In this document: positions 22,280-34,200 of the stretch, one piece after another
Layout: every line of letters begins with the position of its first letter
How positions within the stretch are numbered: the stretch's first letter is position 1
Assembly: GCA_037349105.1 (NCBI GenBank)
Contig: JAYJMM010000120.1
Coordinates: 5,460,001-5,524,000 of the forward strand
Length of the DNA: 64,000 nt
Reading direction: 5' to 3'
DNA from: Limnomonas spitsbergensis
Taxonomy: Eukaryota > Chlorophyta > Chlorophyceae > Chlamydomonadales
Notes under the pieces: generated by a model
Databases searched by the model: none
What the model was told of the DNA's origin: nothing
What the model saw: the letters and a program-made list of their open reading frames with translations, nothing else
Program-made: the position numbers and the translations under genes

Positions 22280-25200
22280 CTACCTGCCACCCTGTGATGG
22301 CGCGCCCCTTCCCCCCCGTCGCACATCTCTTTGTGAAGGACCGCCCCGCCCCGCGCCACCCGTCATACTAGAGAGAATGGCCTGGACCTCATCTGGACCG
22401 GCCCGAGCATGCTGGAAACGACAGTTGTCACCATGCCGGCAGCCGACGGGCAGGTTAAAAAAGGCGCACACCTTGGTCCCAATGTGTCCACCTGGGCCAT
22501 TCTCAGGGCCGTTGCGATGGTGGTCCGAGGGGCCATCTCCATCCCGCTGATCACCAGGCATTTCCCGCTGATCCCGCTGATCATACGGCATGTCCCGCTG
22601 ATCCCGCTGATCAAAGGGCATGTCCCTGAAACCCTGGCCACGGTGCATCCCAAGAGGCCCCTCCCCATGCGGTCCCCCTCCAGGCCTCATGACAGGCCCG
22701 CCCCCCCCCGGGCGAGGAGGCATGCCTGGCCCGATTCCGCGGCCCATGCCGCCAGGTGGGCGGTGTGCAGGTGGCCCCCCCCCCCCCCTGGCCAGACGGC
22801 CCCCCCTCTTGCCAGCCGGGGCCCCCCCAGTCAGAATTGCCCCGAGGACCATCCCAGGGCAGCCAATCTCCGGGCTGCTGCTGCTGTTGCTGATGAGGCC
22901 TGGGCCCACCGCGGAACTCAGGGCCCTGCCGATGGTGGATGCCTCCAACGCCATGAGGAGGTCCAGGTGGGCCGCCTCGGCCGCTGCCAGGGAACTGGTA
23001 GCCGTCCTGAGGGGGCCTGGTTGGGTGGCCTTGGGGCGGGGGCGGGGGCAGGCCATGGGCATGGCCATGCTGCATGGCTCCAGAGAAGCCTTGCATTTGC
23101 TTGTCATGTGCCGATGCTGGCTGGTTCTGAGCGTGAAAGCCTGACAAAGGGCCTGCCTGCCCGCCAGAAACCGAGGGATCCTGAGCCTGGGGTGAGAGTA
23201 GCTGCTGCTGCTGCTGTGCTAGAAGCAGGGCAAGCACCTGCTGCACATCCGCCGGCATTGCCGGCTGCTGCTGCTGAGCTAGAGCAGGCGCGCCGCCCGA
23301 GACAGAGGCAAGCGCAGGCGCCAGGGAGGCCAGGAGAGACGCGATATCCAGAGGGACTGGCGCCGCATTGGGGGCGGTAACAAGGATGGCAGGTGGGGGC
23401 TGCTGGCCCTTAATGGCAGCTGACAGAGGCACCTGCAAGCCCCCTGCTTGCTGCTGAGACGGATCGGAGCCTGGCTTCACCGGGGGGGGCCCAGGCAGTA
23501 GCTCTCCAGCCGCCAAGGTCGGGGCTGCGACGCTCAGCGGGATGATGAGCACGGAGTGCGACCTTGACGGCTCCGGCTCCGCGTGGAGAGGCTCAGCCGG
23601 AGAGGGAGGCACATGGCTGGGGGTCGGGTACGATACGGGGGGGAGGCGGTATGCGCGGTCCGCCTGTGTCCGCCTCTCCTCCGAGTCCTCACCTGCCGCC
23701 ATGCTCCACTCAGGGTCCACACACACGCGCGGGACGACACGCGGCCAGGGCACGTGCGGGGCCATGGCTCGCAGACGGTCCTGAGGGGTTGGGGTTGGGG
23801 AGGATGTTCAGCGAGTCAGGGTTTGCACAGGAGAGGATGAGGATGGGCAGCATGGCACACAGCTGGGTCCACAGGGGGCATGTGAATCGATCACACGGTG
23901 GCAGCCGGGAGTGGGTGGTTATATTTCTTGACACTGACCCCCCCTCACATCCACCAGTCGGGAGCCTGTCCCCATAGCAGGCACATGTTTTCGCTCATAG
24001 CTCTACCCCCTCTGACCAGGACCAGGGTGATGCTGTCACGGGGCTAATAGCGATTCGGACTTATGTTTGCACTTTCCAGGTTTCGGATAATAAAAATCTA
24101 AGACATGTCAAGTCGATATACCAAGTGGACATAACTTAACCATATGCACGATCGCCATCAGATTAAGTGCTACATCCATTTGATGCACCCCTATGCTGTT
24201 CTCGACGACATCGATATGCAGCACCGAAATAGGCACCAACTGTGATCTTCCGCACGCTAATGTCAAGTCGACTTGGTATGTTTATGTCGACATAGCAAGT
24301 TTTTGATTTTGAATCTGAAACCTGAAAAATGCTGAAGTCAGAACTGCTGCAACACCTTATCACTTTATCAGCAGTGTTCATTTCTCAGCAATGACCACAC
24401 CATTGGTAGGCCGTCCCGCGGCCGAAAAGGTCTAATTGACACCAAACCAGGACCGGCCTACAGCATGGTAGGCCACACCTGAGGCCTCCGGTCAAAGTGT
24501 ACCTGACACGTAGGCATGTACCTGAGTCACGAAAAAAAAGTAAGAATCCTCCCGTTCTCTCCAGCATCTGCTTCTTTTCTGTGTCCAGGGGTCTCTCGTC
24601 ACACCAGCAGTGCCACTTTTTTGGCTAGTCCCCCAACGGACCCCTCCAAACGGCCTTGTCGGCCATGTGGCACTTTTTGGCTAGTTCTTGGTTGCTTGCC
24701 CAGAAGATTCACTGGTTTTTGCTCTCTGGCCTAGCGTGTTTAGTGTCTGTATCAGTGAACAGGCACAAGCCCCATGCATCAAATGTGATGCCCCGCTGGA
24801 CAGTAAAAACTACACAAACTTCACAGTCCCCCAAAGGCCGGATTGCGATTAACCTGGACCGACCTGCCGCCAGCCACAAACAACATGGCTGGGCGCTCAC
24901 GAAGCCTCCTTCCAGCGGAAAGCAGGTAGATGAAATGTAGCTGAACAGCAGCCGAGTCCCCCCAAAACAAACACTAGACGGGGGCGATCCTGTCATGCCA
25001 AAGACAGAGTCCCAGGACTCACCAACATCTGCTTCTTCTCAGCAGCTTCTTCCAGCTGCAGGGCAGCATTTGCCGTCCGCTCGTACGCATGTTCACGCTT
25101 CGCCACATTCTCAAACCCGACCTCGGCGCCCGGAACACCCGCGGGGGCGGCAGCCTGCATCGTGTTTGGCCCCCTGCTGCCTGCAGGGTGCGCCTGCCTG

Positions 25201-28200
25201 TCCAACTCCTCCTCAGTGTAGTGCGAATCAGAACGTGCAGCGGTGGAGGGCTCATCCTGGGGACACATTCACACAGACACAAGGGTGGGACCTTGGGGGG
25301 GAATTATGAAAATATGAGGGAGGTGTGCGTGGAGGGTAGATGCATCATCGCATCAACACCACGGGCAGGGCGCTGCGTTGAATTCTGCAGTGTACAGGCG
25401 GAAACTCAGGAGAGTGCCTCTCACCTAGGCAGGAATGCCCATACTGTAGGTTTTATTGCCTTTCCCTTGGCTTCTGAGAGAATGAATTCTTCAATGCTTG
25501 CCTCAAGGCAAACATGTGACCAATCCTCTAAATTTTAAATGAAACTGACACGGTCCATCAATCATTTTTTCGGAGTCCCTCCCCCCTAGACAACGTGAGT
25601 CTGGAGGAAAGGCAATCTAATACTACTATACCGTACATTTGATTTGCCTTCCCTCATAATTAACGTTGTTGGGGGGTGAGGGATCACTGCATTCAAATGT
25701 TATTGATTGTCGACGTCAGTTTTCAGTCAGGAATTGAGAGTTCTTGCAGGCAGCTTGCCCTGCGGGCAGAGTTAAAAGAAATAGGGTTTGAATGCCGGAG
25801 GAAAGGCAAAGCAAATCTACGGTATACCGCAAGCAAGACATATATTCCTATCCAGTCATATGGTACCCATGACAGTGCTGGGATGCCCTTTGGAGAGGTA
25901 GCGCGCAAATGAACTTAAATACAAGCCAGGCATGCCATTTTGCACACCTTTTTGAACCAGCGCAGACTAACGAGGCACTCCTCGGGGACCCAGGAGACAG
26001 CCTTGAGCTTCTGCTTGACCGGCAGCGGCTCCGGCGACGGGATGCGGGCCCTCGCTAAGGCCGCCTTCATGTTGGCGGTCGTCATCGGCGGCGGCGGCGG
26101 CGACGGAGAGAACAGCGTCGCCGCTCTCATGACCGAGGCGCTGACAGAGGGGCCACCGCCACTCCCGCCCTGCCTAGCCGCAGCCGCCGAGGCAGAGCTG
26201 TCGCGGAGGCTCCCTAGCCGTCCGGCAGCTGCCGCCCCCGCGCCGAAGCTGCCGGCGAGCGTGCCCAACCTCGCCCTCGGGGCAAACATGGACGAACTCC
26301 CGGAGGAAGCTGGCGCCGCGGCCGTGGGCCCGGCTGCACCATCTGTTGGCCTGTCTGTGGCTGTTGAGGGAGGAGACTGGGCAAACGGATCCGAGGACGC
26401 GGCGCCAGCTGGCAAGGTGGCGGGCCGCTTCACGCCTGCCTCTTCAATACCCAGCCGCTGCAGGGTGTGAACCTACACACACCAACATGGGCCGTGTCAT
26501 GTCACAGTCATGTGGTGCATTCATGCCAGGGCCAGTTACCACTAAGGGCACTGAAGGAGAAGCAGAACAAGGAGGAGGCGTAGCGGGAAGCGTAGTGTGC
26601 ACATCTTGGGCAGGAGGCCAGCATGTCAAATATACAATTGAATCCTGAGTCCTGAGCGTTGAGCATCTACCTTGTGCTCATGCCCCCCCCTGCCCCACCT
26701 GGTTGCCCCCCTTCCCCCTTCAACTGGCCGCTGCCCCCCTGTCCCCTGCCCCCCTGGTTGCCTCCCCTCTCCCCTGCCCCCCCTGGTTGCCTCCCCTATC
26801 CCCTGCCCCCCTGGTTGCCTCCCCTATCCCCTGCCCCCCCTGGTTGCCTCCCCTATCCCCTGCCCCCCCTGGTTGCCTCCCCTATCCCCTGCCCCCCCTG
26901 GTTGCCTCCCCTATCCCCTGCCCCCCCTGGTTGCCTCCCCTATCCCCTGCCCCCCCTGGTTGCCTCCCCTATCCCCTGCCCCCCTGGTTGCCTCCCCTAT
27001 CCCCTGCCCCGCCCTGGTTGCCTCCCCTATCCCCTGCCCCCCCTGGTTGCCTCTTCTATCCCCTGCCCCCCCTGGTTGCCTCTCCTATCCCCTGCCCCTG
27101 CCCCCCCTGGTTGCCTCCCCTATCCCCTGCCCCCCCTGGTTGCCTCCCCTATCCCCTGCCCCTGCCCCCCCTGTCCCCTGCCCCCCCTATCCCCTGCCCC
27201 TGCCCCCCCTGTCCCCTGCACCCCTTGGTTGCCCCCCTTCCCCCTGCCCCCCCTGGTTGCCTCCCCTATCCCCTGCCCCCTATCCTTTGTCCCTGCCCCC
27301 CCTGTCCCCTGCACCCCTTGGTTGCCCCCCTTCCCCCTGCCCCTGCCCCCCTGGATGCCTCCCCTATTCCCTGCCCCCCCTGTCCCCTGCACCCCTTGGT
27401 TGCCCCCCTTCCCCATGCCCCCCCTGGTTGCCTTCCCTATCCCCTGCACCCCTTGGTTGCCCCCCTTCCCCCTGCCCCTGCCCCCCTGGATGCCTACCTT
27501 TATCCCCTGCCACCATGCCTACCTTCCGGACAGTGGGCACAGCGTTGCGGATGCTACCCGGAGCCGAGTGGGTGACCTCTCGCAGCATGTCATCCACGTC
27601 CATGGCCTTCAGCTGGGCGCCGGCAGATGTTGTCGGAGGCAGTCGCGCCCCCGTCGCCGCAGGAGATGTGACCAGGGGGCCTGTCGGGGAAGCCTTGCTC
27701 ACACCAGGCTTGCCGGGTGCACTCTGCGGGACGTCCACCTGATGCGGCGGAGGTGGGAGGGAAGCCAGGGGGAATAGGCAGCTCGATAACAGGTTGAAAG
27801 GGCATGTATGCAAGCAGAGATGGCGATGCAATTCAGAACTCGCAAGCACGGCAGTTCCCCCCCCCTCCCCCCGGCAACGAAGCCACCACTGGCAGGCTTC
27901 CCTGCTGCTGCCAGAGGACCCCTTGCGACCAAACCTGGGCCGGCCTGCGGCTGGCGGCCCCAGCAGCATGACCACAGGCTGGATTCTAGCTGACAAACGA
28001 GCCAAGCAAAAAAACTGGAGCACAGCATTTCCCAGAAAACTTCCCTTCTCACACACACCTTAAGCCCGGTCCTAGCTTTCTTAGCTGAAGTGTCTTGAAG
28101 CATGTCATCGATGTCAGAGGCATCAGATCTGTTCAATAATCAGGAGGGATAGGTTTAAGTGGCAGCATTTTTACTTGGATTTTGGTGGCCACATCATATG

Positions 28201-29295
28201 CCACATCTCGGCCAACCTGAGATTCAAACATGCCAGGGCAGAAAATATCTTCCACGGTATCTTTTAAGTGTTTTTGCTACAATTCAGTGACGCCTTGGCT
28301 TTCGGCCAGGGGGGACTGGTGCAGCAAGTCCTGTTGTTTTGATCACCGGTAGTAGGCCGTTCACAATTTTTTCCCATTGGCCCAGTGATGGTCACCCATT
28401 GGCTAGATGACAGTGGTCTGGAGCACACAAAAATAAAAACTGACGTCCTACCAAGGCATAGATACATCGGGACTATTTATTTGTCAAGTTTGTCACCTCA
28501 CCTTTTCCTGTCCCCAAAGTTCGCATGAGGCCCAGAGACAGCTCCCATGTCGGCCACACTGCCGCCATTATCTGCCAGCCGCCGCCACTGCTCCACCAGC
28601 TGCTTGGCCGCCGCAGCCAGTCCCTCACCCGGCTGCTTCCGCAGGCTGCCCACAACCCTGCCGATGCCGGTGCGTCGCAGAGTTTGCAGGTCCATGGGCA
28701 GGGATGCCAGGCAGCGAAGGACAGCCAGCAGAAGCGCTGCAGGGTCCTCCGGTGCCGCAAGTGTGCTCTCCAGCACCTCGCTCACCCAGCCCTCGATACA
28801 TCTGAGCGCCTTGCCCTTCAGGGCCTTCGTCTTGATGTCAGGAGTGGATCGTTCCAGGACCAGGAGGAGCACGATGCGTGTGCCGGAGCGCACCTCCCGC
28901 TCCAGTAGCGACTCCAGAAGCGGCAGGTGATGCTCGTTACTGACCCCTCCGGCGGGGCTTAGTGTGCGCTGCAGGGCCATCACGGCGTCGTCCTGATGCT
29001 CCGTTGGCAGGGCTGAGGGCATATCGAGGTCTGTGCTTTGAGTGATCGCACTTCTTGGATGGTGAGCGTCAGCATGGCCTTCCGACTCAGGAAGATTAGC
29101 ATGACCTCCCTTGCTTAGTATCTCGTCTGCAGGGTCATGCGCTGCCATGCAGTTCACCTGCTGAGCTGGGGGCACTGCGGCATCTGCCTCGGACATGCTT
29201 GTATCCCGTTCTTTGCGGGCAGCTTGATCCACATCAGATGGCGTCACTGCCACTTTCCTGTCGGAATCCTCATGAACGATCTCTGCGTTCGCCAT
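22280..29295 (-). CDS. PPP1R10: PNUTS-type PP1 regulatory subunit (TFIIS-N, RVxF motif, RGG/Pro-rich, CCCH finger)
   Basis: Six exons: 28502-29295, 28059-28128, 27523-27738, 25948-26457, 25023-25256 and 22280-23780. The start is the ATG at 29295. A TFIIS N-terminal (LW) domain spans residues about 124-242 (LERSTPDIKTKALKGKAL ... LRRTGIGRVVGSL). A PP1-docking motif KAVSW lies at about 512-516 and is followed by acidic WVPEE, as TVTWPEE is in animal PNUTS. Exon 6 opens with HVPWPRVVPR and a RRTQADRAY segment like the animal protein. A Gln-rich, then Gly/Pro/Arg-rich tail ends in a CCCH finger (C-X8-C-X5-C-X3-H, about 1046-1065). The whole architecture equals PNUTS, which targets PP1 to RNA polymerase II at termination. 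All splices are in phase, but the last exon changes frame at a 14-G run (22775-22788). That is either a sequencing error or a broken allele. Confidence 0.88.
22540..22622 (-). repeat. in-frame coding repeat in the PNUTS tail
   Basis: About three tandem units encode D-M-P-x-D-Q-R-D-Q-R (RDMPFDQRDQ, RDMPYDQRDQ, REMPGDQRDG) just before the CCCH finger. Animal PNUTS has a different tandem repeat (HRPHEGPG type) at the same place. Confidence 0.8.
22775..22788 (-). other. homopolymer frameshift site in PNUTS exon 6
   Basis: Fourteen C on the plus strand (G on the coding strand). Upstream, the Gly/Pro-rich frame runs from 23780; past the run that frame loses the RGG and CCCH features and stops at 22611. 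The finger lies in the frame shifted by one. The total coding length is 3n+1, consistent with one extra G. Confidence 0.8.
24384..24500 (-). repeat. dispersed repeat family B copy (diverged)
   Basis: The minus strand reads a CCGGTCCTGGTTTGGTGTC core and ends in GCCGCGGGACGGCCTACC. In PNUTS intron 5. Confidence 0.5.
24750..24905 (-). repeat. composite repeat: segment shared with 1755-1820 plus family B fragment
   Basis: The first part (CCCCATGCATCAAATGTGAT) recurs in diverged form at about 1755. The second part has the family B core on the minus strand (GGTCGGTCCAGGTTAATC). In PNUTS intron 5. Confidence 0.45.
26685..27518. repeat. 29-30 bp C/T-rich minisatellite in PNUTS intron 3
   Basis: About 25 tandem units of GGTTGCCTCCCCTAT followed by CCCCTGCCCCCC, later mixed with shortened variants. 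The plus strand is nearly free of A, so three plus-strand frames stay open for 290-370 codons. These ORFs are artefacts of the repeat: the region lies between in-phase PNUTS exons on the other strand. Confidence 0.9.
27872..28017 (-). repeat. dispersed repeat family B copy
   Basis: The minus strand starts with a T-run and CAGCTAGAATCC, has GCCGCAGGCCGGCCCAGGTT in the middle, and ends near GCCTGCCAGTGGTGGC. In PNUTS intron 2. Confidence 0.65.
28274..28442 (+). repeat. dispersed repeat family B copy (diverged)
   Basis: GCTACAATTCAG start, CTGGTGCAGCAAGTCCTG, and GTGGTCTGGAGCACACAAAA end. In PNUTS intron 1. Confidence 0.55.
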
Positions 29296-30334
29296 CAATA
29301 AAGTACAGCATTTCGACAGATCAGTGGTCACGCGGACTGCTGCATATCATGATGACGGCTGACCACTCAATGGCTTGCAGCCTCCTTTTCCGTCACTTCT
29401 ATCAAGATGACCTAACGAGCGTATGACAAACTCGAACGAGCACTATGCCGGTAAGTGGGTTTTCAACTTAGACCACTGCATGGCTGTTCCAATTAAATCC
29501 CTGTTCTAATTAGTCTATGGCGGTTTTGACCGCTGTCATCATGCCGTCGTCTCGTTGCGTACCTTTCACGGCATCAGAAGACTTTGTTTCATGAGATATT
29601 ACAAGTCCATCGGCAACCCCTTCCATGCCTTGTTCATCCGGATGCATTTTTGCATTTACTATCTACGTAAGATAGTTCATCTAGTGGGTTGCTTCTTTGG
29701 GTCACTCAATGATTCGAGTCTTTCCCTTCTGAACCTTCCTATATATCTTGCGACTCTCTATTTGTAATCATTAACAAAGGAGTCAAAAATCAAAGGGAAC
29801 GGATTTGCGGCTGCCGGTGGGTGGTACTAGGAGTTCTTTCAACACAATTTAAGAGAGCACCAACATCAGCGCATTGATAACACTGAGGCAAAGGAATTAT
29901 GCATGGAACGAGCTGCTGACCATTTAGGTTGGGCCCGCAGCCCGGGGTTTTTGCAAGCCCAAGTATGGGCATCCACACCACCGTCATATGACTGGAGGTT
30001 CTCTCCCACTGCCTAGGACCTGAATTTCCAAGCTTTGGCCCCATCGCATAGACTGTGGATATGGATGAACCTTGGATTGATAACTGCGTTCCATGTTCCT
30101 GTCCCCTTTCCTAGGAAGGTGGAATGGCTGCACCATGGTCATGGCTGTGCATGGTAGCTGGAATTGAGCTTGCTCATCCCCTATCAGCCCCTACGGTCGA
30201 GCGTGGAGCAGAGAACGACGGGTTTGCAACATCCTAAACATGGAGATTCTATCTGTACTACTTCTTTGCATTGGCCACATGGAAACGACATTGACATAGA
30301 GGTGCATAGTAAAACTCCCTCTGGCAAAACTGAT

Positions 30335-30472
30335 GTACCACATGTACACGCAAAGGCTCTGCTTGCCCCTCTTGCCTTTATTCCCCTTTTCTCCCAGCCA
30401 GAAAGTTGGGCGCCAATGCATCCAGGCCTGTCCAGCAGGGCCCATTAGTGTAACGTCGTTGACATGGGAAGT
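30335..30472 (+). repeat. dispersed repeat family A, copy 6
   Basis: Pyrimidine-rich tract, then GTTGGGCGCCAATGCATCCA, CAGGGCCCATTAGTGTAACG and TCGTTGACATGGG. Confidence 0.6.
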
Positions 30473-30966
30473 GGGTAAAACAAGCTTTCAAAAAACAAAT
30501 TCATCATCTGAAATACAAGAAAAAAATATGTTTGTTCTGGAAGGCTTTGAGGGCTTTACTGGTTATAAAGGCTTCACTGGTTATGAATGGTGCCATGCAG
30601 AGACTTCTGGTTTCTAGCAATTAACTGGCAATAGTGGACTCAGCCATGACTGAAATGCCGATTTTTGAGCACCCTGGCCTGTCTCCCTTATCTGGCAGTC
30701 CCTTTAGAATGGGCAGCGCATGAGACCTACAAGCAGAATGATAGAGCAAACAATGCAACTAACAGGATTACAGCTCGATATCCATTTTGGTGAAAAAGAA
30801 ATGTAAAGAAAACGCCCCCTCCCCCCCCCATCCACTCCTCCCCTGTCAATCTGAGAAACAATGCCCAGACTGGGTGCACAGGTCCCAGGACAATTTACGT
30901 ACCATTTATTTTGAAATATCCCAAACAAGTAAATAATAATCAAGCTTGCCCTTCATCCTGCAGCAA

Positions 30967-30995
30967 TGCCCCCCCCCCCCCCCCCCCCCCCCCCT
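30967..30995. repeat. poly-C tract
   Basis: Uninterrupted run of about 29 C. Length is likely unreliable in the assembly. Confidence 0.85.
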
Positions 30996-31174
30996 TCACC
31001 CATTTCACTCATAATTACCAAGCTATACTAACATGATGCAAGCAGTCAGCAGTTCATGAACTTCTGCCCACTGCACCGGTCCAGCACATTACGGTGTATT
31101 GCTACACATTACCATCATTCCTAGGCTAGGAAGGAAATGGACGCCAATCATCTACTGGCAACTCATATCATGCC

Positions 31175-31240
31175 CATAATTCAATGACGTAACACCCCTG
31201 GGACCTGATATAAAAGGCTGGGCCGCATCGGCGTCCAAGC
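31175..31240 (-). repeat. dispersed repeat family A, copy 7
   Basis: The minus strand reads GGACGCCGATGCGGCCCAGC, then CCCAGGGGTGTTACGTCATT. Ends 19 bases beyond the TOM1-like stop codon. Confidence 0.55.
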
Positions 31241-31258
31241 ATAAATATCTGAAGAACA

Positions 31259-34200
31259 TCACAGAGGTGGCCTTGCCATCTGTTCCCCCTGCTCCTCTTC
31301 AGGAACCGGTAACTCCATCTCTTGAGGAAGCGGCTCCTTCCTCTCTTCAGGAAGCGGCAACGGCGCTGTCGACTGCTCTTCCCCCTCGAGGTGCACATCG
31401 TCCAGATCAATGAGGTCGAGGCCTTTGTCGGCTGAGACTTTGGGGGCCACTGGTACGAATTTCGGCACCTCGGCTGCTTGTTCCACCCCCTTGGCCCTGC
31501 TGCTCTTCACCAGGCCTCCCTCATCTTCGTCCTCCTCGCCATCTCCATAGAGCGTGAAGTTTGAACCAGCTGCTGCTGCCTCGGGTGGCATTTGGGTAGG
31601 AGAGGATACTCCTACAAACGAGGGGGGGGCCAGACATCCGGTCAGACATAAAATGCACAACTAATTATAAATTGATCGTGAGAGCAAGCAGAGCACGGAA
31701 GGAATATGCTGATGCTGATGCATATGCTGATGATTATTAGTATTAGGTAAAAAACCAAAATGGAGCATCGAGCACGTCTCACCTCGTAACGGTGGCTCGA
31801 TCGGCCGTTGCAGCAAGCCCACTGCAGGTGGGGCCGTCACGTCGCCTTGCACTGCTTTTGCCAGGTGCTCATCGTATTTGCACACTGCAGCCTGCAGCGC
31901 CTCATGGTGCACGAGTGCTGACGCCAGCTGCGTCTCATCCACCAGGCTGTTGATGATGTCCTCCAGCTTACTGCAGGGACAAAGTTGGAACACGTTTTTT
32001 GGCCATACATGAGAAGAAGGCATCGTGAAGCATGGCCTGTCACTTGGACGGCTCATGTACCGAATCTCATCGGCCATTTCCCACCTATTTTTTTAATTGC
32101 CCTTTTTTGGTTTTTCCCCCCCCCTCAGCCCAACAATTTGAAAGCGGGGGCAAAAGGTGGTGATCCAGCCACACATTGGCCACGGCAGCTTGGCGACACG
32201 GCTCAATACCAGGGCACAGTTACTGGTTTAAGATGGTCTGAAGGGATGCCGGTGCCCAAGCTTCAACGGTTGATTTCCACCATCGGATGGTGGATGGAGC
32301 AAGGGATGGCAACATTCAAACGTTCAGATTCAAACGCTCTCACCTCCGCAGCTTGATGCACTGCTCTGCGAGCTCAGCCACAAACAGCTCTTGCGGATCC
32401 GCTTCAGAGGCCAGCAGCTCGTTCATGAGCAATGTTGTGTTGGAGATGACCTGGACAAGAGGCACACAAGTCATTTCCGCCGACTGGCTATATGAATCCC
32501 TAAACCCTTAACCCCGAACATACTTAAATTCCATACCCAATATGTCCTGGGTTGACTGGCACAGGAATAGCTGATTTGGCAGCGACAGGCTCGTGAGTCG
32601 AGACTTGAGAGCAGTCTCACAGGGTGTTGTCAGAACACAGGGTAGAAAACACTCTTTAGGGTGCTTGAGCTCTGAGATTTTGGGTGCTTGAGGTGCTATT
32701 CAGCTTCAGCCCAGCCTGCAAACGGTAGGGCTTCGTACTGCAAGCCCTGCTGCTTGGGCCAGAGTACATAACCCGATCAGGGTTTGGTTCTAATTGGCCC
32801 AGTTGTTGCCATCTGGAACCCCCCAGAGGTGGTCTGGAGCGCATAAAATAGACATGCAGCGGAAAGGCTTCTGTTCCAGTGAGGCCGTCTCCGTCAACTC
32901 AACTCCGACATACCTGCATCGCCTCAAAGAAATTGTCTGGGAGGACAGGGCCAGGATCTACCCTGTCTTCCCAGGCATCGGGCGGCGGAGTCACAGGGAC
33001 CGCCAGCACAGCCGGGGGAGCATGCTGGAGCCCTGCAACCTCAGCCTGTGGGTGCCGTTCCTGCTGCAACCCTTGTTGTTGCCCCTGTTGTTGCTGTTGT
33101 TGCTGCTGCGGCTGACCAACCTGCTGGACCAAGATTGCCGATGCTGCCTGTGCCGCTGCAGGAGAGAAAATGAAAATGTCAAGGCATTGAACCCAACCAG
33201 GAGCTGGTCAGCGGTCCATTCCTGCTTTAATTCCGCGCCGTAAACCTAAAGCATGCCTTCAGAGAAATCTTGTACTCTTCCTTATTATTTTTTATATTTT
33301 TGTCCACCGGTACCGGTATTTTAATTTGTAAAAAAAAATGAAAGGAGGAAGGTTTGGCAGCTCGTGCTTGAGGATGACCAATTCCCTTTCTACTCACTTG
33401 ATTCTCTCACGGCCTGCTCCTCCAGGTCCATCTCAGCCATGGCTGCCCGCACCGCTTGCTGATCCTCTGCGCTCATCCCGGCAAAAGGGTCTACCTCAGG
33501 CTGCTGCAGCTGCTGCTGAGCCTCAGGCTCTAGCGGTCTAAGGTATCCCCCATGGGCCTGTACTGATTGGCTGCGGACAGATCCGGGAGGCGGCACGGGA
33601 ACAGGCGGCGGGTTGAGGATCGGTGGCTGCTCATCCGGCCCGCGCACTGGAAAATCAATGCCATGTTCCTGAAGGCATTTCCGGTAAAGGGATGTGATTT
33701 ACTGACAGGCAGATCACTTTGTTACATTCAAATATTGCGATGAAAGTCATGCTGTTCAACAGAGTTCAACACCTCTGCTGTTCTAGGTGAAAGAACCTCA
33801 CCAGTAGAAGCTCATAAGCTTCCCTGAACTCTGGGGGGGGCAGCACCTTGGCATAGTCCTCAGACATGGAGAGAATCTTGTCGCGGACTTCGGCATCAAT
33901 CTGTATGTGTACGACAACAAGAATGATGTTTGAATTGTCGTCCAAAAGCTGTCCAGGATATCATATGCGATGTTAGCATCTGGTAGCCAGCACGGTATCT
34001 CACCCTCCCGACGCTCATGTCTGCAGCCATCTTCATGAGGTCCAGCCAAAGGTCGGAGTGAGCGAGGACGGCGTAAATTGCAGGGTAGCAGTTCTTCACG
34101 CAAGTTTCCAGGATCTGGGAGACATGCGCGACGGGTGGGATGAAAGCTGACATGGATTCCCCATGCATGTATGACCCATGCAACCATGCAGTTATCAGCC

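Larger units (their letters stand above)
29296..31258. other. intergenic region between PNUTS and the TOM1-like gene
   Basis: No gene seen. It must hold the PNUTS promoter, near 29300-29500. Further on are two family A copies (30335-30470 plus, 31175-31240 minus) and a poly-C tract (30967-30995). A short run, GGCTTTACTGGTTATAAAGG, is followed by a near-copy at 30552-30590. Confidence 0.55.

Noticed and set aside
22409..23380. 323-codon plus-strand ORF
   Set aside because: Antisense shadow of the Gly/Pro/Arg-rich PNUTS exon; low-complexity translation with no motif.
26659..27777. Three long Pro/Leu/Cys-rich plus-strand ORFs of 290-372 codons
   Set aside because: They are read through a tandem C/T repeat with almost no A, so stops cannot occur. 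The region lies in an intron between in-phase PNUTS exons on the other strand.
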